Assembly (NCBI RefSeq): GCF_024345375.1 | Contig: NZ_JAGQAZ010000001.1 | Location: 964,661 to 1,028,660, forward strand | Direction: 5' to 3' | From: Cyanobium sp. WAJ14-Wanaka | Lineage (GTDB): Bacteria; Cyanobacteriota; Cyanobacteriia; PCC-6307; Cyanobiaceae | DNA length: 64,000 nt | Part shown: positions 8,927 through 18,035 of the stretch, piece by piece | Numbering within the stretch: the stretch's first letter is position 1 | Layout of the letters: each line of letters starts with the position of its first letter | Notes under the pieces: generated by a model | Told to the model about the DNA's origin: nothing | The model's input: only the letters and a program-made list of their open reading frames with translations | The model's database searches: none | Translations under genes and position numbers: made by a program

Positions 8927-9695
8927 GTTTTTCATTATGGTTCTCCCTGTCAGCCTCAGCAATCTCTTCAGTTTGAACCGTATAGCGGCTAATCAGCAAG
9001 CCCATTACTATGGCCAGATAGAGCGGACCACACACACTTAGGGCCACACTTGCCATCTGGGAAGTTGTGGTACCTGGAACTATGTCGCCATAGCCGACCG
9101 TGGTAAGACTCACAAAAGCAAAATAATATATACGCGAGTAGTCATAAGACCAAGCCGCAAGCTGGGAGCCTGCACCAGACAGATCAGCCAAATAAAGGCT
9201 TCCACGAGCAGCATCAACGTTAATAAAACTACCTGGCACAACAGTTTCCATAACACTAAAGATAATTCCCCCACAAAGCCCCAACAGGAGGTAGCCAGCC
9301 ACTGCACCAACTATGACATCACCGCCTATGAAAGTTTCCTGGGACAGGCAAGATAAAAGCCTCTTAAGACTCCAGAACAAAAAGCAGCTAAGGCTCAAAA
9401 GAAATGGCAAGCCACTTAAAAAGTGAAGCGACTGAGGCGAAATCAACCAAATCAGTTGAAAAAGAAACGACGCTAGGCCAAGTAGCCGATAGTAACGGTC
9501 AAACCAAAAAGGCCTTCGCTGTCCACGCAGAGGCTTTCCCAGCTCAACCGCCAGCAAAGCTACAAGGGCTAAGGAAACAAAGCTAGTAACTCTACGAAAA
9601 GGAAATGGCAGCGCAATCGCCACCATTTCCAACAGGGAAAGAAAAAATAGTCGGCGATAAAAGCGATGATGGAGCTTCACCACTACACCAGCCAA
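8913..9695 (-). CDS. two-pore-type or voltage-independent potassium channel
   Basis: This 260-residue membrane protein has several hydrophobic helices and the potassium selectivity filter TTVGYGDIVP near residue 205, followed by a last transmembrane helix. It should form a K+ channel in the plasma or thylakoid membrane. No cytosolic RCK domain is present; the C-terminus is a short charged tail. Base composition falls here relative to the genes upstream, and the AT-richer accessory stretch begins at this gene. The 3' ends of this gene and the NDH-2 gene overlap. Confidence 0.82.
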   Translation of the reverse strand: MAGVVVKLHHRFYRRLFFLSLLEMVAIALPFPFRRVTSFVSLALVALLAVELGKPLRGQRRPFWFDRYYRLLGLASFLFQLIWLISPQSLHFLSGLPFLLSLSCFLFWSLKRLLSCLSQETFIGGDVIVGAVAGYLLLGLCGGIIFSVMETVVPGSFINVDAARGSLYLADLSGAGSQLAAWSYDYSRIYYFAFVSLTTVGYGDIVPGTTTSQMASVALSVCGPLYLAIVMGLLISRYTVQTEEIAEADRENHNEKPKDS

Positions 9696-9703
9696 CTAAC
9701 TAA

Positions 9704-10510
9704 CTAAAGCCCAGGGCTGCTCTGCATAATCCCACCATCGGCAAAGATGGAGGTGGCTGTGATATAGCTCGCAGCATCACTGGCCAAAAATGCCACAACC
9801 TTGGCTATTTCCTCAGGCTGGGCCATCCTGCCCATGGGGATGGCGGCATTCAACTTAGCCAGCAACTCAGGATTATTCATGGTCGAATCGTTGATCGGGG
9901 TGGCAACGGCACCGGGCCCCACATTGACAATGGTGACACCTTTAGAAGCAAGCTCCACACCGGCAGTGCGAGTGAGCATGCGCACACCACCCTTGGCTAC
10001 GCAGTAGGGGGTGTTATTGGGCATGGGCCAATCCTCATGCACTGATGAGATATTGATGATTCTCCCACCGCTGCCCTGGGCAATCATTTGCTTTGCCGCG
10101 TACTGGGTAGCGAAAAATACACCCCGCAGGTTGACGTTCAAAACCTTGTCGAAATCATCGGGGGTGGTGTCGAGAATGGAAGTCCGGGTTTCGATACCAG
10201 CGTTATTAACCATCACATCAAGTCGGCCAAACTTTGCAACCGTCGAATCGATCAAGCGCTGCAGATCGTCGAGCTTGCCGACATCGGCCTGCACCCCAAA
10301 ACTGCAGCCGCCATATTCACCAATTTCCCGCTCGATCGCCTCGGTAGCCTCGGGATGGGAACGGTAATCAATTACGACCTTGGCGCCAAGATGGGCCAAG
10401 CACTCAACGATTGATTTACCGATGCCGCTGTTGCCACCAGTAACGATTGCCACCTTGCCCTGGAGAAAGCTGGACAGCGCCATACCAGCGAAGGGATTGG
10501 TCGAAGACAT
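9704..10510 (-). CDS. SDR family oxidoreductase, glucose 1-dehydrogenase-like
   Basis: This classical short-chain dehydrogenase has about 268 residues. The cofactor motif is TGGNSGIG, NNAG is present, and the active site contains Ser of NISSVHE and YCVAK (YxxxK). The C-terminal YITATSIFADGG block matches glucose 1-dehydrogenase-type SDRs, but substrate cannot be fixed by sequence. The open frame extends upstream to 10597, but the ATG at 10510 (MSSTNPF) gives a normal length and avoids a non-conserved leader. It is divergent from the DMT gene. Confidence 0.75.
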   Translation of the reverse strand: MSSTNPFAGMALSSFLQGKVAIVTGGNSGIGKSIVECLAHLGAKVVIDYRSHPEATEAIEREIGEYGGCSFGVQADVGKLDDLQRLIDSTVAKFGRLDVMVNNAGIETRTSILDTTPDDFDKVLNVNLRGVFFATQYAAKQMIAQGSGGRIINISSVHEDWPMPNNTPYCVAKGGVRMLTRTAGVELASKGVTIVNVGPGAVATPINDSTMNNPELLAKLNAAIPMGRMAQPEEIAKVVAFLASDAASYITATSIFADGGIMQSSPGL

Positions 10511-10654
10511 GGAGGGAATCAAGATAATACTCAGAGGAATCATAGACAAACGGGTCGATTTGGTCAGCAATAGCAAGAGATCATGCTGGCATTTCAAAAC
10601 AAAAGCAAAGCTATGCCTGCGGAGAAGATGGCAAAACGCTCAAAGGAGACTAAA

Positions 10655-11572
10655 TTGAAAAAAGTGAGTCCCAAACACATGACGCCTATTCCCAAGCCTA
10701 GTAGCGGACAGCTAGCCAAAGGTGCGATATTTATTGTGCTGGCCTTCCTGGCCAACACGGTGCAGAGCGTGCTAGGCAAACAGATAGGAACCCAGTTAAG
10801 CGTTGAGCTATTTACCTGGGCAACCTTTCTAAGTGCCCTGATTTTCGTAACACCAATAATGGTGATTCGAAAGTTTCAAGATCTGCACACCTCAGTCGCC
10901 CCGTATCACCTGCTGAGAGGAGCCACTGGCATTGCAGGCTTCTTTCTATTTATTACATCTGCCCAACTAACAAGCCTCGTGGATGCAAATGTGTTACTAA
11001 ATACCACACCAATATTCATCCCAATCCTAGCCTTACTGGTACTCAAGCAAAACATTCAAAAGTCGTTATGGCTTGCCATAGGGCTTGGCTTTGCAGGAAT
11101 GGTAATAATAGTCAAACCTGATTCTTCATTATTTACAAACCCAGGCAACATAATTGCTCTTGCCGCAGGCTTAATGACAGCCATTGAATTTTTGACGGTA
11201 AAAAAGCTAGACAACAGTGAATCGGCAATTACGCAAATATTCTATTTCCTATTATTTGGATCAGTATGCTCAACAATTCTATCTATAGGCAAATTTAAGG
11301 CAATAGCGGGCCATGACCTGCACATGGTAATCGCAACAGGGGCGTGCCTAGTTCTATTTCAATTCCTTCTAATTAAAGCATATCAATATGCCAAGCCACA
11401 TGAGATAGGCGCTTTTCAATATAGCTCCATTATATTTGCCGCCCTATTTGGAATATTTATATTCAACGAGCCCATAGGGATGGAAACCTACGTAGGCTCT
11501 GCATTTATTTGTATTGGCGGAGCAATGAGCATAGGTGCAAGAAAGGATGACCCGGGGGAAATAACAAGTTAA
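10655..11572 (+). CDS. DMT/EamA family membrane exporter
   Basis: This is a ten-helix drug/metabolite transporter of about 305 residues with two EamA repeats; a family-typical segment is ANVLLNTTPIFIPILALL. The start is taken as TTG at 10655 because AGGAG sits six bases before it; upstream ATGs at 10583 and 10628 are in frame but lack such a site. The substrate is unknown. The gene is clearly AT-richer than the flanking housekeeping genes and precedes the VOC gene, with which it may form an accessory pair. Confidence 0.7.
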   Translation: MKKVSPKHMTPIPKPSSGQLAKGAIFIVLAFLANTVQSVLGKQIGTQLSVELFTWATFLSALIFVTPIMVIRKFQDLHTSVAPYHLLRGATGIAGFFLFITSAQLTSLVDANVLLNTTPIFIPILALLVLKQNIQKSLWLAIGLGFAGMVIIVKPDSSLFTNPGNIIALAAGLMTAIEFLTVKKLDNSESAITQIFYFLLFGSVCSTILSIGKFKAIAGHDLHMVIATGACLVLFQFLLIKAYQYAKPHEIGAFQYSSIIFAALFGIFIFNEPIGMETYVGSAFICIGGAMSIGARKDDPGEITS

Positions 11573-11615
11573 AAAAACTCGACTAGAAACCACATCAAAA
11601 ACAGAGCAATCCTAG

Positions 11616-12605
11616 ATGGCCATCAAGAAAATCGTTTCAGTAGTCCAGCCATGTGATAATGGAAGAGCTATTTCTGAATGGTACTGCAAAGAACTAGGAT
11701 TTAAGCCTGAATCACAAATCAACAATAGTGAAAACTGTCTCTCACAGCTAATTGGTGGGCAGCAAGAAATAACTATAAAGCGGTTTGTATTACGCCTTGG
11801 CGATGAAAAACTTGAACTATGGGAGCAAACTTCACCTCAAAGCAACATACCAATACCTCATGATTCTGCCAGCAACGACCTGTGGTTTCAGCACATTTGT
11901 ATCGTCACACAAAATATAGAGAAAAGCCTCAAAAAAGAATTAATTAATCTCCAATATACAATCTCTACAAATATTCAGACCTTGCCTGAATGGAATAGGG
12001 GGGCCAGTGGCATTAAAGCCATTAAGTTTAAGAACCCGATCGGCCAACCACTTGAACTTCTGCAGTTTCCCGAAGACAAAGGTAATAATAGGTGGCACGT
12101 AAATAGTATCCATGAAAAGGAAAATTTCGATAATGACGCAAACAGTACAGGCCCAAATTTAGGGATCGATCACAGTGCCATTGGAATATCTGACACAAAA
12201 GAAAGCCTGCGATTCTATCAAGAACTATTGGGTTTTCATGTAATGGGAGGTGGTGTAAACTACGGTGTTGAGCAAGACAGACTTGACGGAATAAAGGATA
12301 CACATGTAGTGATTACATCCCTCAGGCCAGACGCCAAAGAAGATGTTATGGGAATAGAGCTACTGCAATATGAGAAACCCACTGGTGGAAGGCGACGGAA
12401 CCTACCCAAGGCAAACGAAATATGTGACTGGCGCCTAATTCTCGAGACAACTGATTTGGAAAAGATACATAAAAAAATTAAAGAATCAGAGTGGGGGTCA
12501 GAATGCGGGCCTATAATTCAACTATATGACGGGTTAAATGGATACCAAAGGGGATTCCACAGTAGAGATCCAGACAAACACGCAATAATAGTAGTTGGGA
12601 TTTAG
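11616..12605 (+). CDS. protein with two VOC (glyoxalase/dioxygenase-fold) domains
   Basis: The protein has 329 residues. An N-terminal vicinal-oxygen-chelate domain (about 1-155, with WFQHICIVTQ) is followed by a second one (about 175-329, with GIDHSAIGISD and SLRFYQELLGFHV). These folds usually bind a divalent metal through His and Glu residues and act on small metabolites as lyases, dioxygenases or isomerases. The specific reaction cannot be named. AT-rich composition, position 43 bases after the DMT gene and lack of housekeeping neighbours suggest acquisition together with it. Confidence 0.65.
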   Translation: MAIKKIVSVVQPCDNGRAISEWYCKELGFKPESQINNSENCLSQLIGGQQEITIKRFVLRLGDEKLELWEQTSPQSNIPIPHDSASNDLWFQHICIVTQNIEKSLKKELINLQYTISTNIQTLPEWNRGASGIKAIKFKNPIGQPLELLQFPEDKGNNRWHVNSIHEKENFDNDANSTGPNLGIDHSAIGISDTKESLRFYQELLGFHVMGGGVNYGVEQDRLDGIKDTHVVITSLRPDAKEDVMGIELLQYEKPTGGRRRNLPKANEICDWRLILETTDLEKIHKKIKESEWGSECGPIIQLYDGLNGYQRGFHSRDPDKHAIIVVGI

Positions 12606-12637
12606 ATATTAGAAAACAGACTCATTGGAATCACAAT

Positions 12638-13498
12638 CTAGTTCCCATAGGCTGGTGTTGAACCTGAAAGCCTAATAATTCTACTGCCGGTATTCCCAAG
12701 CGCCTGGGAATAGGGAACGGCCGTTGAATATGGCATACCAGCGGGGATAGAAGCTGGAGAGGGTGGCCTAAATAAGAATTTGAACTGAAGAGAGCTTCCG
12801 AAACCACTTATATCATCAAAACTTCCTGACAGCGTTGCACTTAAGTTGTGATTAAATCCATAACCAATTTGCAATTGAGCACCTGGGGAAGGGTTAGGTA
12901 CTTCACCAAATAGATAATATGCTCGAGCAGCTCCAGAAAAACCTGGTATACCAAGGGGGAATCCGATTTGTAAATTTGCCGAGGAAACAGCGGATTGCCC
13001 AGAAGCCTGAGCACCGCCGTTTCCTAGGGGGAAAGAGGCCGTAGCAACTAAATTGTAGGAGGGGCGAATTAGCTCACCACCAACTCCGATTTGCTGAAAG
13101 AATGAATTACCAAACCAAGCGACATCATATCCTCCGTTAAAGCCATGATACGAAGAGAGATCACTGCTAAGCTTTCGATAGCCAAACCGTATGCTATTTC
13201 CCCACTGTTTGACAAACCCATTGCTATCAGACCAGGAGTCAGAGGGCTGGGCCTTAGCATAAACAGTATTGTCGAAAAAAGAGAGGCTCTTATCTCCCTT
13301 GATTAGAGGTTGAAAGTGGTTTATCTCTAAACGATTAGAAGAATTTGGCGGTGTCAATGTGAGCTTAGACATCTGAGCAGGTCTTACAAACGCGTTTGTG
13401 AGAGTCTCAGAACTGACTGCTCGAGGCAGAAAGAAAACAAGAAGCAAAAGTAAGACAGGTCCAGAATACACCATGGATAACATAGATGATTTATCCAA
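12638..13498 (-). CDS. secreted protein, predicted outer-membrane beta-barrel
   Basis: This 286-residue protein is not recognised by family. An N-terminal signal peptide (hydrophobic LLLLLVFFLPRAVSS) is followed by alternating aromatic/polar strands such as GNSIRFGYRKL, YDVAWFGNSFFQQIGV and LQIGYGFNHNLSATLSGSF, ending near SSLQFKFLF. This pattern fits an outer-membrane beta-barrel, somewhat like inverse-autotransporter or porin-like barrels. It lies ten bases after the MRJP-like gene and is third in a small operon of secreted proteins. In-frame start alternatives exist within the first nine residues. Confidence 0.5.
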   Translation of the reverse strand: MDKSSMLSMVYSGPVLLLLLVFFLPRAVSSETLTNAFVRPAQMSKLTLTPPNSSNRLEINHFQPLIKGDKSLSFFDNTVYAKAQPSDSWSDSNGFVKQWGNSIRFGYRKLSSDLSSYHGFNGGYDVAWFGNSFFQQIGVGGELIRPSYNLVATASFPLGNGGAQASGQSAVSSANLQIGFPLGIPGFSGAARAYYLFGEVPNPSPGAQLQIGYGFNHNLSATLSGSFDDISGFGSSLQFKFLFRPPSPASIPAGMPYSTAVPYSQALGNTGSRIIRLSGSTPAYGN

Positions 13499-13508
13499 AA
13501 GACTAAAA

Positions 13509-14675
13509 CTAGTTAGGATTTATCTTTACCTTGAAGAGGTGGAAGGGAAACTTAAGTTCAGACTTGCCAGATCTACTATTGCCTGGAAATCTATTAATTT
13601 GGGAAGAGGGGAAATAAAGGTAACCATCTGGCCCAATCCTTGAGGCATCTGGCCAAACTAATATTGAGGCAGGCCCCTTTGAAACAGTCTCGAAACGTCC
13701 GTCAGGAAAACGCCGTTTAATTCCGCCTAACTCTATGTCACTAAAATAAATTGAGCCATCGGAGGCCATCGACATACCGGCATTAAATGGACCAGGACCC
13801 AAGGGTTCAATCGCCTTAGATAGGGTGGCATCAGAAGCATTGAAATCGTTCAGCAAAGTAGTCCTGATACGCATTAAGACAGGGCCACCACTGGGCTGGA
13901 AATAAAAGTACTTTCCATCAACGGAAAGCTCGACAGGGTTCACGCTCATATTCCCATTGGGTAACTGACCATGGGAATTGAGATATGGAACGCCATTTAC
14001 TGTTAATTTTAACCTGCGATTAGAACGCAACCTAGGATCGTCAGCTAGCACCCTCCTTGCAACACCTGTACGCAGGTTGATTACAATCAAAGCACCAAGG
14101 CTAGAATCAGGAAGGTAGGCGTAACCTCCCCCGACCCGAACATCGTTAATAAACCCGCCTAGGGGCAAAACATCAGATCCGAGCCTGTAGACACGAACAA
14201 TTTTGTTGCTAGCCAGATCAATTTGAACAAGCTTCGCCTTGCCAAGAATTGGCTTGCCACCTATGCCAGCGGGGTCAACAACCCAAAGCTGATCACTCGC
14301 ATCAGAGACAACTGAATTTATACCTACAAACTGATCATCACCAGCACCACCGAATTTGTAATTATTCCATCGGCCACCAGGATAGGCACGAATAGATCCA
14401 TCTGAAAGTATCTCGCCGACCGAAGGGGTAGTCGAATCAGAAGTAGCACGTGGCATACTAACGAAAATTCGACCAGCCTTAGAAACTGTGACACCATTCC
14501 ATGGATAGGTAGGCGAAACTGCTACCACAGTTGCTTCGGGCACTAAGCTATCCGAGTTGGATTTAGAGTTAACAGATACACCTGCAACAGGATTAGCCTT
14601 GGGCTCAGACCTGGCTGGCAAAGCCGAGATCGGTAATGCCAGGGCCAAAACTAGGCTCAATCTGTGGAGATTCAT
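13509..14675 (-). CDS. secreted yellow/major royal jelly protein family protein
   Basis: This 388-residue protein has a cleavable signal peptide (LVLALALPISALPARS) and a predicted six-bladed propeller of the MRJP/yellow family. Landmarks are QLWVVDPAG, GGFINDVRV, DSSLGALIVINLRTG and GSIYFSDIELGGI. Bacterial members are uncommon and mostly uncharacterised. It sits four bases downstream of a lactonase-like propeller gene and just before a predicted beta-barrel, so all three products are exported. Role unknown; binding or hydrolysis of a small exported metabolite is a guess. Confidence 0.7.
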   Translation of the reverse strand: MNLHRLSLVLALALPISALPARSEPKANPVAGVSVNSKSNSDSLVPEATVVAVSPTYPWNGVTVSKAGRIFVSMPRATSDSTTPSVGEILSDGSIRAYPGGRWNNYKFGGAGDDQFVGINSVVSDASDQLWVVDPAGIGGKPILGKAKLVQIDLASNKIVRVYRLGSDVLPLGGFINDVRVGGGYAYLPDSSLGALIVINLRTGVARRVLADDPRLRSNRRLKLTVNGVPYLNSHGQLPNGNMSVNPVELSVDGKYFYFQPSGGPVLMRIRTTLLNDFNASDATLSKAIEPLGPGPFNAGMSMASDGSIYFSDIELGGIKRRFPDGRFETVSKGPASILVWPDASRIGPDGYLYFPSSQINRFPGNSRSGKSELKFPFHLFKVKINPN

Positions 14676-14679
14676 AGTT

Positions 14680-15732
14680 TCAAATGTCTAAACGGAACAG
14701 CTTGGTTTCGCCCATAACATAAGCTCCCCCTCCTGGAATCAGGGCGAAATTGCTTACGCCATTAGCTACTGGGATGACAGCCAAGGGATTACCATCCTTG
14801 TCAAAAATCTCCAGACCAGCACCGGTACCTGTCCAAACTCTACCATATTCATCTACCTTTAAGCCATCGGGAATTCCCTTAGTGACCACACAGAAAGTAA
14901 TCCTATCGGTAGCCAATGGCCCGCTTGGTGTCTGCAAAATTCGATACCTGTAAATAGTGCGCGGCAATACACTATTGCGCTGACCATCACCAGCAATAAA
15001 TCCTGAATCGGTAACATATACATACTCCTGATCAAGGCTAAATGCAATACCATTTGGCTTGGAAAAACCATCCATCATCAGGCGTTGATGGCGACCAGCC
15101 TGATCAATTCGCCAGACCCAATTGCCGATGGTGGGCCTAGGCCTAAAACCCTGTTCGTATCCATACTGTGGGTCCGTAAACCAAATAGATTGGTCATTTG
15201 CCTGAACCACATCATTAGGGCTATTGAACTGATAATCGGAAAAACCTGTTGTCAACAATTTGACTTGACCATTAGCAACATTAAACTCTGCCAAGCCTGC
15301 GGACTTAGATTTGTTGCCCTGCATCGTAATCACAAGATTACCATTACTAAGACGAAAAGCCCCATTAGCCATAGGGATAGAATTAGTAAGACCAAGATCG
15401 ACAGTTTTCAATGATTTTAAATCAAATATGGAAGCGATCACATACTGACTACCATCTGAGCGGCGAAGACGATTCGATGTGAAGAAGAGTTGGTTTCGAT
15501 CCGCCAATATCACAGGACCTTCATGGGCTAAAGGCTGGCTATAGGAGGCAAGAACCTTCAACTGCCATTTAGCCAAAGAATGCTCTGCTGCCCTAGCTAC
15601 GCCCCAAAAAACAGTGCTGATAGCAAAAATTGCTGCCAAACTAAGAGCTTTCGGACCGAATGGCAAGCAAGAAAGCGATCTGGTATGCCTGGAAAGCATC
15701 ACCAGATCTCGTCGTGTAGAAGGCGATGGCAT
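14680..15732 (-). CDS. secreted SMP-30/gluconolactonase-like propeller protein
   Basis: This 350-residue protein has an N-terminal hydrophobic export signal ending near VARAAEHS. SMP-30/gluconolactonase blocks appear in order: HEGPVILADRNQLFF (metal-ligand Glu), FNSPNDVVQANDQSIWFTDP (Asn/Asp), KPNGIAF, and PDGLKVDEYGRVW (metal-ligand Asp). The usual metal ligands appear intact, so sugar-lactone hydrolysis outside the cytoplasm is possible. It is first in an apparent operon with the MRJP-like and barrel genes. A 7-bp inverted repeat lies just upstream of the start. An internal ATG at codon 12 could be the real start. Confidence 0.72.
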   Translation of the reverse strand: MPSPSTRRDLVMLSRHTRSLSCLPFGPKALSLAAIFAISTVFWGVARAAEHSLAKWQLKVLASYSQPLAHEGPVILADRNQLFFTSNRLRRSDGSQYVIASIFDLKSLKTVDLGLTNSIPMANGAFRLSNGNLVITMQGNKSKSAGLAEFNVANGQVKLLTTGFSDYQFNSPNDVVQANDQSIWFTDPQYGYEQGFRPRPTIGNWVWRIDQAGRHQRLMMDGFSKPNGIAFSLDQEYVYVTDSGFIAGDGQRNSVLPRTIYRYRILQTPSGPLATDRITFCVVTKGIPDGLKVDEYGRVWTGTGAGLEIFDKDGNPLAVIPVANGVSNFALIPGGGAYVMGETKLFRLDI

Positions 15733-15744
15733 TTCTGGAAAGAC

Positions 15745-15772
15745 AACTCAATCTATTCTAGTCGGTTGAGTT
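15745..15772. promoter_or_regulatory. inverted repeat upstream of the secreted operon
   Basis: A perfect 7-bp inverted repeat, AACTCAA (15745-15751) and TTGAGTT (15766-15772) with a 14-bp spacer, lies 13 bases before the SMP-30-like gene start, between it and the 3' end of glgX. It could be an operator for the secreted trio or a weak end-of-transcript hairpin for glgX. No T-run supports a terminator. Confidence 0.35.
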
Positions 15773-15840
15773 TCTGCTAGCAACATAAGGATGTAAAGAG
15801 AAAAAGGATGGGGAGACAAAACCAGCCAAAGGAAACCTAA

Positions 15841-17907
15841 CTAGGCCTGGTAACAGGATAGAACTCTGATTGATCTGGCAGAAACCTGGCAATCCGAATC
15901 AATAAATCGGGATCCTTTGCCAAATATTGAAATGTCATCGGGAGATGCTTTTGCCGTATCAATCCACTCACGCCAACCAACTGTTGCATCCCCAGCTAGG
16001 GGAGGGACGGGAACCTCAAAGTTAAGGGTTTGCCAATAGGCATTAACCATCAGATGCCAACAAAAACGTCTACAAATACTGATGATCGTAACTGCAAAAG
16101 AGTGGGATTCATCGGACCAATCCGGCTGATCTAATTTCACACCATGCCAACGGAGTTGATTAAGTTGTATGAGGGAATTCAGGGTGTAGTACTGATGCTC
16201 AGAAACAAAGTCTCTATGTTGACGAAAATCAATCAATAAGCTGACAAACCTCCCAAGGTCGGATGATGTCCCAACATTAACCCAATCCATCCAACTGATG
16301 ACTCCATCCTGGCAATAGGCGTTATTATTTCCTGATTGCGAACGACCAATTTCATCGCCCATGCCAATCATGGGCGTACCATTAGAAAGTAGCAGTAATG
16401 TCAAGAAGTTACGCCTTTGCTGAAGACGTAGCCGTAAGACAGAAGGCTCATCCGTGTAGCCTTCGGCGCCGCAATTCCAACTAAAATTATCATTGCTGCC
16501 GTCACGATTAGACTCTAAATTAGACTCGTTGTGCTTAGTGTTATAGGAAACAAGATCCGACAAAGTAAAGCCATCGTGGCAGGTCACAAAATTCACACTG
16601 GATTCTGCGTCCCGATTTTCATACCCATAGATATCAGGGCTGCCAATAAGCCTCTGGGCTACCGACCTAACAAATCCCGAATCACCGCGCAAAAAACGAC
16701 GAACATCATCCCTAAACCTGCCGTTCCACTCCTGCCAATTATCAGCAACAAAGGTGCCTACTTGATAAAGGCCGGCCGCATCCCAAGCCTCAGCAATCAG
16801 CTTAGTTCCAGCTAAAACAGGATCAGTATCAATGTCCCATAGGATAGGGGGCAAAGCAGAGGGCGCTCCAGTTTCATCCCTAGAGAGGACAGAGGCCAGA
16901 TCAAACCTAAAACCATCAACATGCATGTGCTCAACCCAATAGCGCAGGCTATGGCGAATCAAGCGCCTCACTATCGGATTATTAGCATTAAGGGTATTAA
17001 AGCACCCGGTGTAATCCGCATATCCAGCTCCCCCATCCTTAAGCAAGTAATAGTCAGAATTGGCAAGGCCCCGGTAGCAAAATGTTGGGCCATCTGCATC
17101 AGCCTCGGCCGTGTGGTTAAACACCACATCCAAAATCACCTCAATGCCAGCGCGGTGTAGCGCCTTTACGAGGGTACGGAACTCATCAAGGGGCGCCATC
17201 GGTCCCGAACCACTGGAGTAGCCATGGTGGGGAACAAAAAATGATATTGGCTGATAACCCCAGTAATTCGTTAGGCCACCGGGAGCATCAAAGGGGTCAA
17301 ACTGAAAGACCGGTAACAATTCAACGGCCGTAACCCCAAGATCCTGAAGATAGGGAATTTTCTCAATTAAACCCAAATAGGTTCCAGCATTTGGAGCCTC
17401 AACACCGGAACTAGGGTCTGCAGTAAAACCCTTCACATGGAGCTCATAAATAACACTATCACGGCTCGGACGACGCAACGGTTTATCCCCTTCCCAATCG
17501 TAGGCAGCAGGATCGACAACCACACTTTTCATGGAGCGATCAACCAGTTGGCTGGCTGTTCGCCGATAATTTGCGGGCATCACCAGGGCAAGGCCATAGG
17601 GATCTAGGAGCAGATTGTTTACATCAAAGAGCAAACCCCGATCGAGTTCGTAAGGGCCCTCCACCCGGTAGCCGTAAACCTGCCCGGGCGAAAGACCCGC
17701 CACAAAGCAATGCCAATAATGAAAAGTGCGATATTGCTCGCCCTCCAGCCGATACACCTGGCTGGGCTCAACTGCATCGGGGCTGTCAAACAGGCAAAGT
17801 TCTACGGCCGTTGCATCCTTTGAGTAAATACTGAAGTTCACTCCGCCTGATAAAGGAGTGGCACCTAGGGGCGAACTGGAACCAGGGGCAAGGGGGGCAA
17901 ACGCCAT
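15841..17907 (-). CDS. glgX: glycogen debranching enzyme (isoamylase type)
   Basis: This enzyme hydrolyses alpha-1,6 branch points of glycogen, releasing malto-oligosaccharides. It has an N-terminal CBM48-type domain (LGATPLSGGVNFSIYSKDA) followed by a GH13 barrel. Catalytic blocks are DGFRFDLASVL (nucleophile Asp), IAEAWDAAG (acid Glu) and FVTCHDGFTLSDLV (third Asp). The start is taken as ATG at 17907 (MAFAPLAP, 688 residues). The open frame runs to 17982 without conserved sequence. Cyanobacteria often carry more than one glgX, so this may be an accessory copy. Position between lactonase-like and oxidase genes hints at a role in sugar catabolism. Confidence 0.88.
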   Translation of the reverse strand: MAFAPLAPGSSSPLGATPLSGGVNFSIYSKDATAVELCLFDSPDAVEPSQVYRLEGEQYRTFHYWHCFVAGLSPGQVYGYRVEGPYELDRGLLFDVNNLLLDPYGLALVMPANYRRTASQLVDRSMKSVVVDPAAYDWEGDKPLRRPSRDSVIYELHVKGFTADPSSGVEAPNAGTYLGLIEKIPYLQDLGVTAVELLPVFQFDPFDAPGGLTNYWGYQPISFFVPHHGYSSGSGPMAPLDEFRTLVKALHRAGIEVILDVVFNHTAEADADGPTFCYRGLANSDYYLLKDGGAGYADYTGCFNTLNANNPIVRRLIRHSLRYWVEHMHVDGFRFDLASVLSRDETGAPSALPPILWDIDTDPVLAGTKLIAEAWDAAGLYQVGTFVADNWQEWNGRFRDDVRRFLRGDSGFVRSVAQRLIGSPDIYGYENRDAESSVNFVTCHDGFTLSDLVSYNTKHNESNLESNRDGSNDNFSWNCGAEGYTDEPSVLRLRLQQRRNFLTLLLLSNGTPMIGMGDEIGRSQSGNNNAYCQDGVISWMDWVNVGTSSDLGRFVSLLIDFRQHRDFVSEHQYYTLNSLIQLNQLRWHGVKLDQPDWSDESHSFAVTIISICRRFCWHLMVNAYWQTLNFEVPVPPLAGDATVGWREWIDTAKASPDDISIFGKGSRFIDSDCQVSARSIRVLSCYQA

Positions 17908-17984
17908 GACTAGGAAATGGGAAAGCAAAAAACCGGTCGTAGCTGCATCATGGCCGAAAAACCCATTTGGGGTTGCAAACAAAA

Positions 17985-17997
17985 CAGTTCTGAACTG
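17985..17997. promoter_or_regulatory. short palindrome between glgX and doxX
   Basis: CAGTTC-T-GAACTG is a perfect 6+6 bp inverted repeat with a one-base centre. It lies in the divergent region between glgX (minus strand, start 17907) and the DoxX gene (plus strand, start 18036). Its shape would fit a dimeric regulator site. No matching second copy was noticed. Confidence 0.3.
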
Positions 17998-18035
17998 AAA
18001 TACCGGCCTAAGTTGGCGGGAATTGAAAAATCCCA

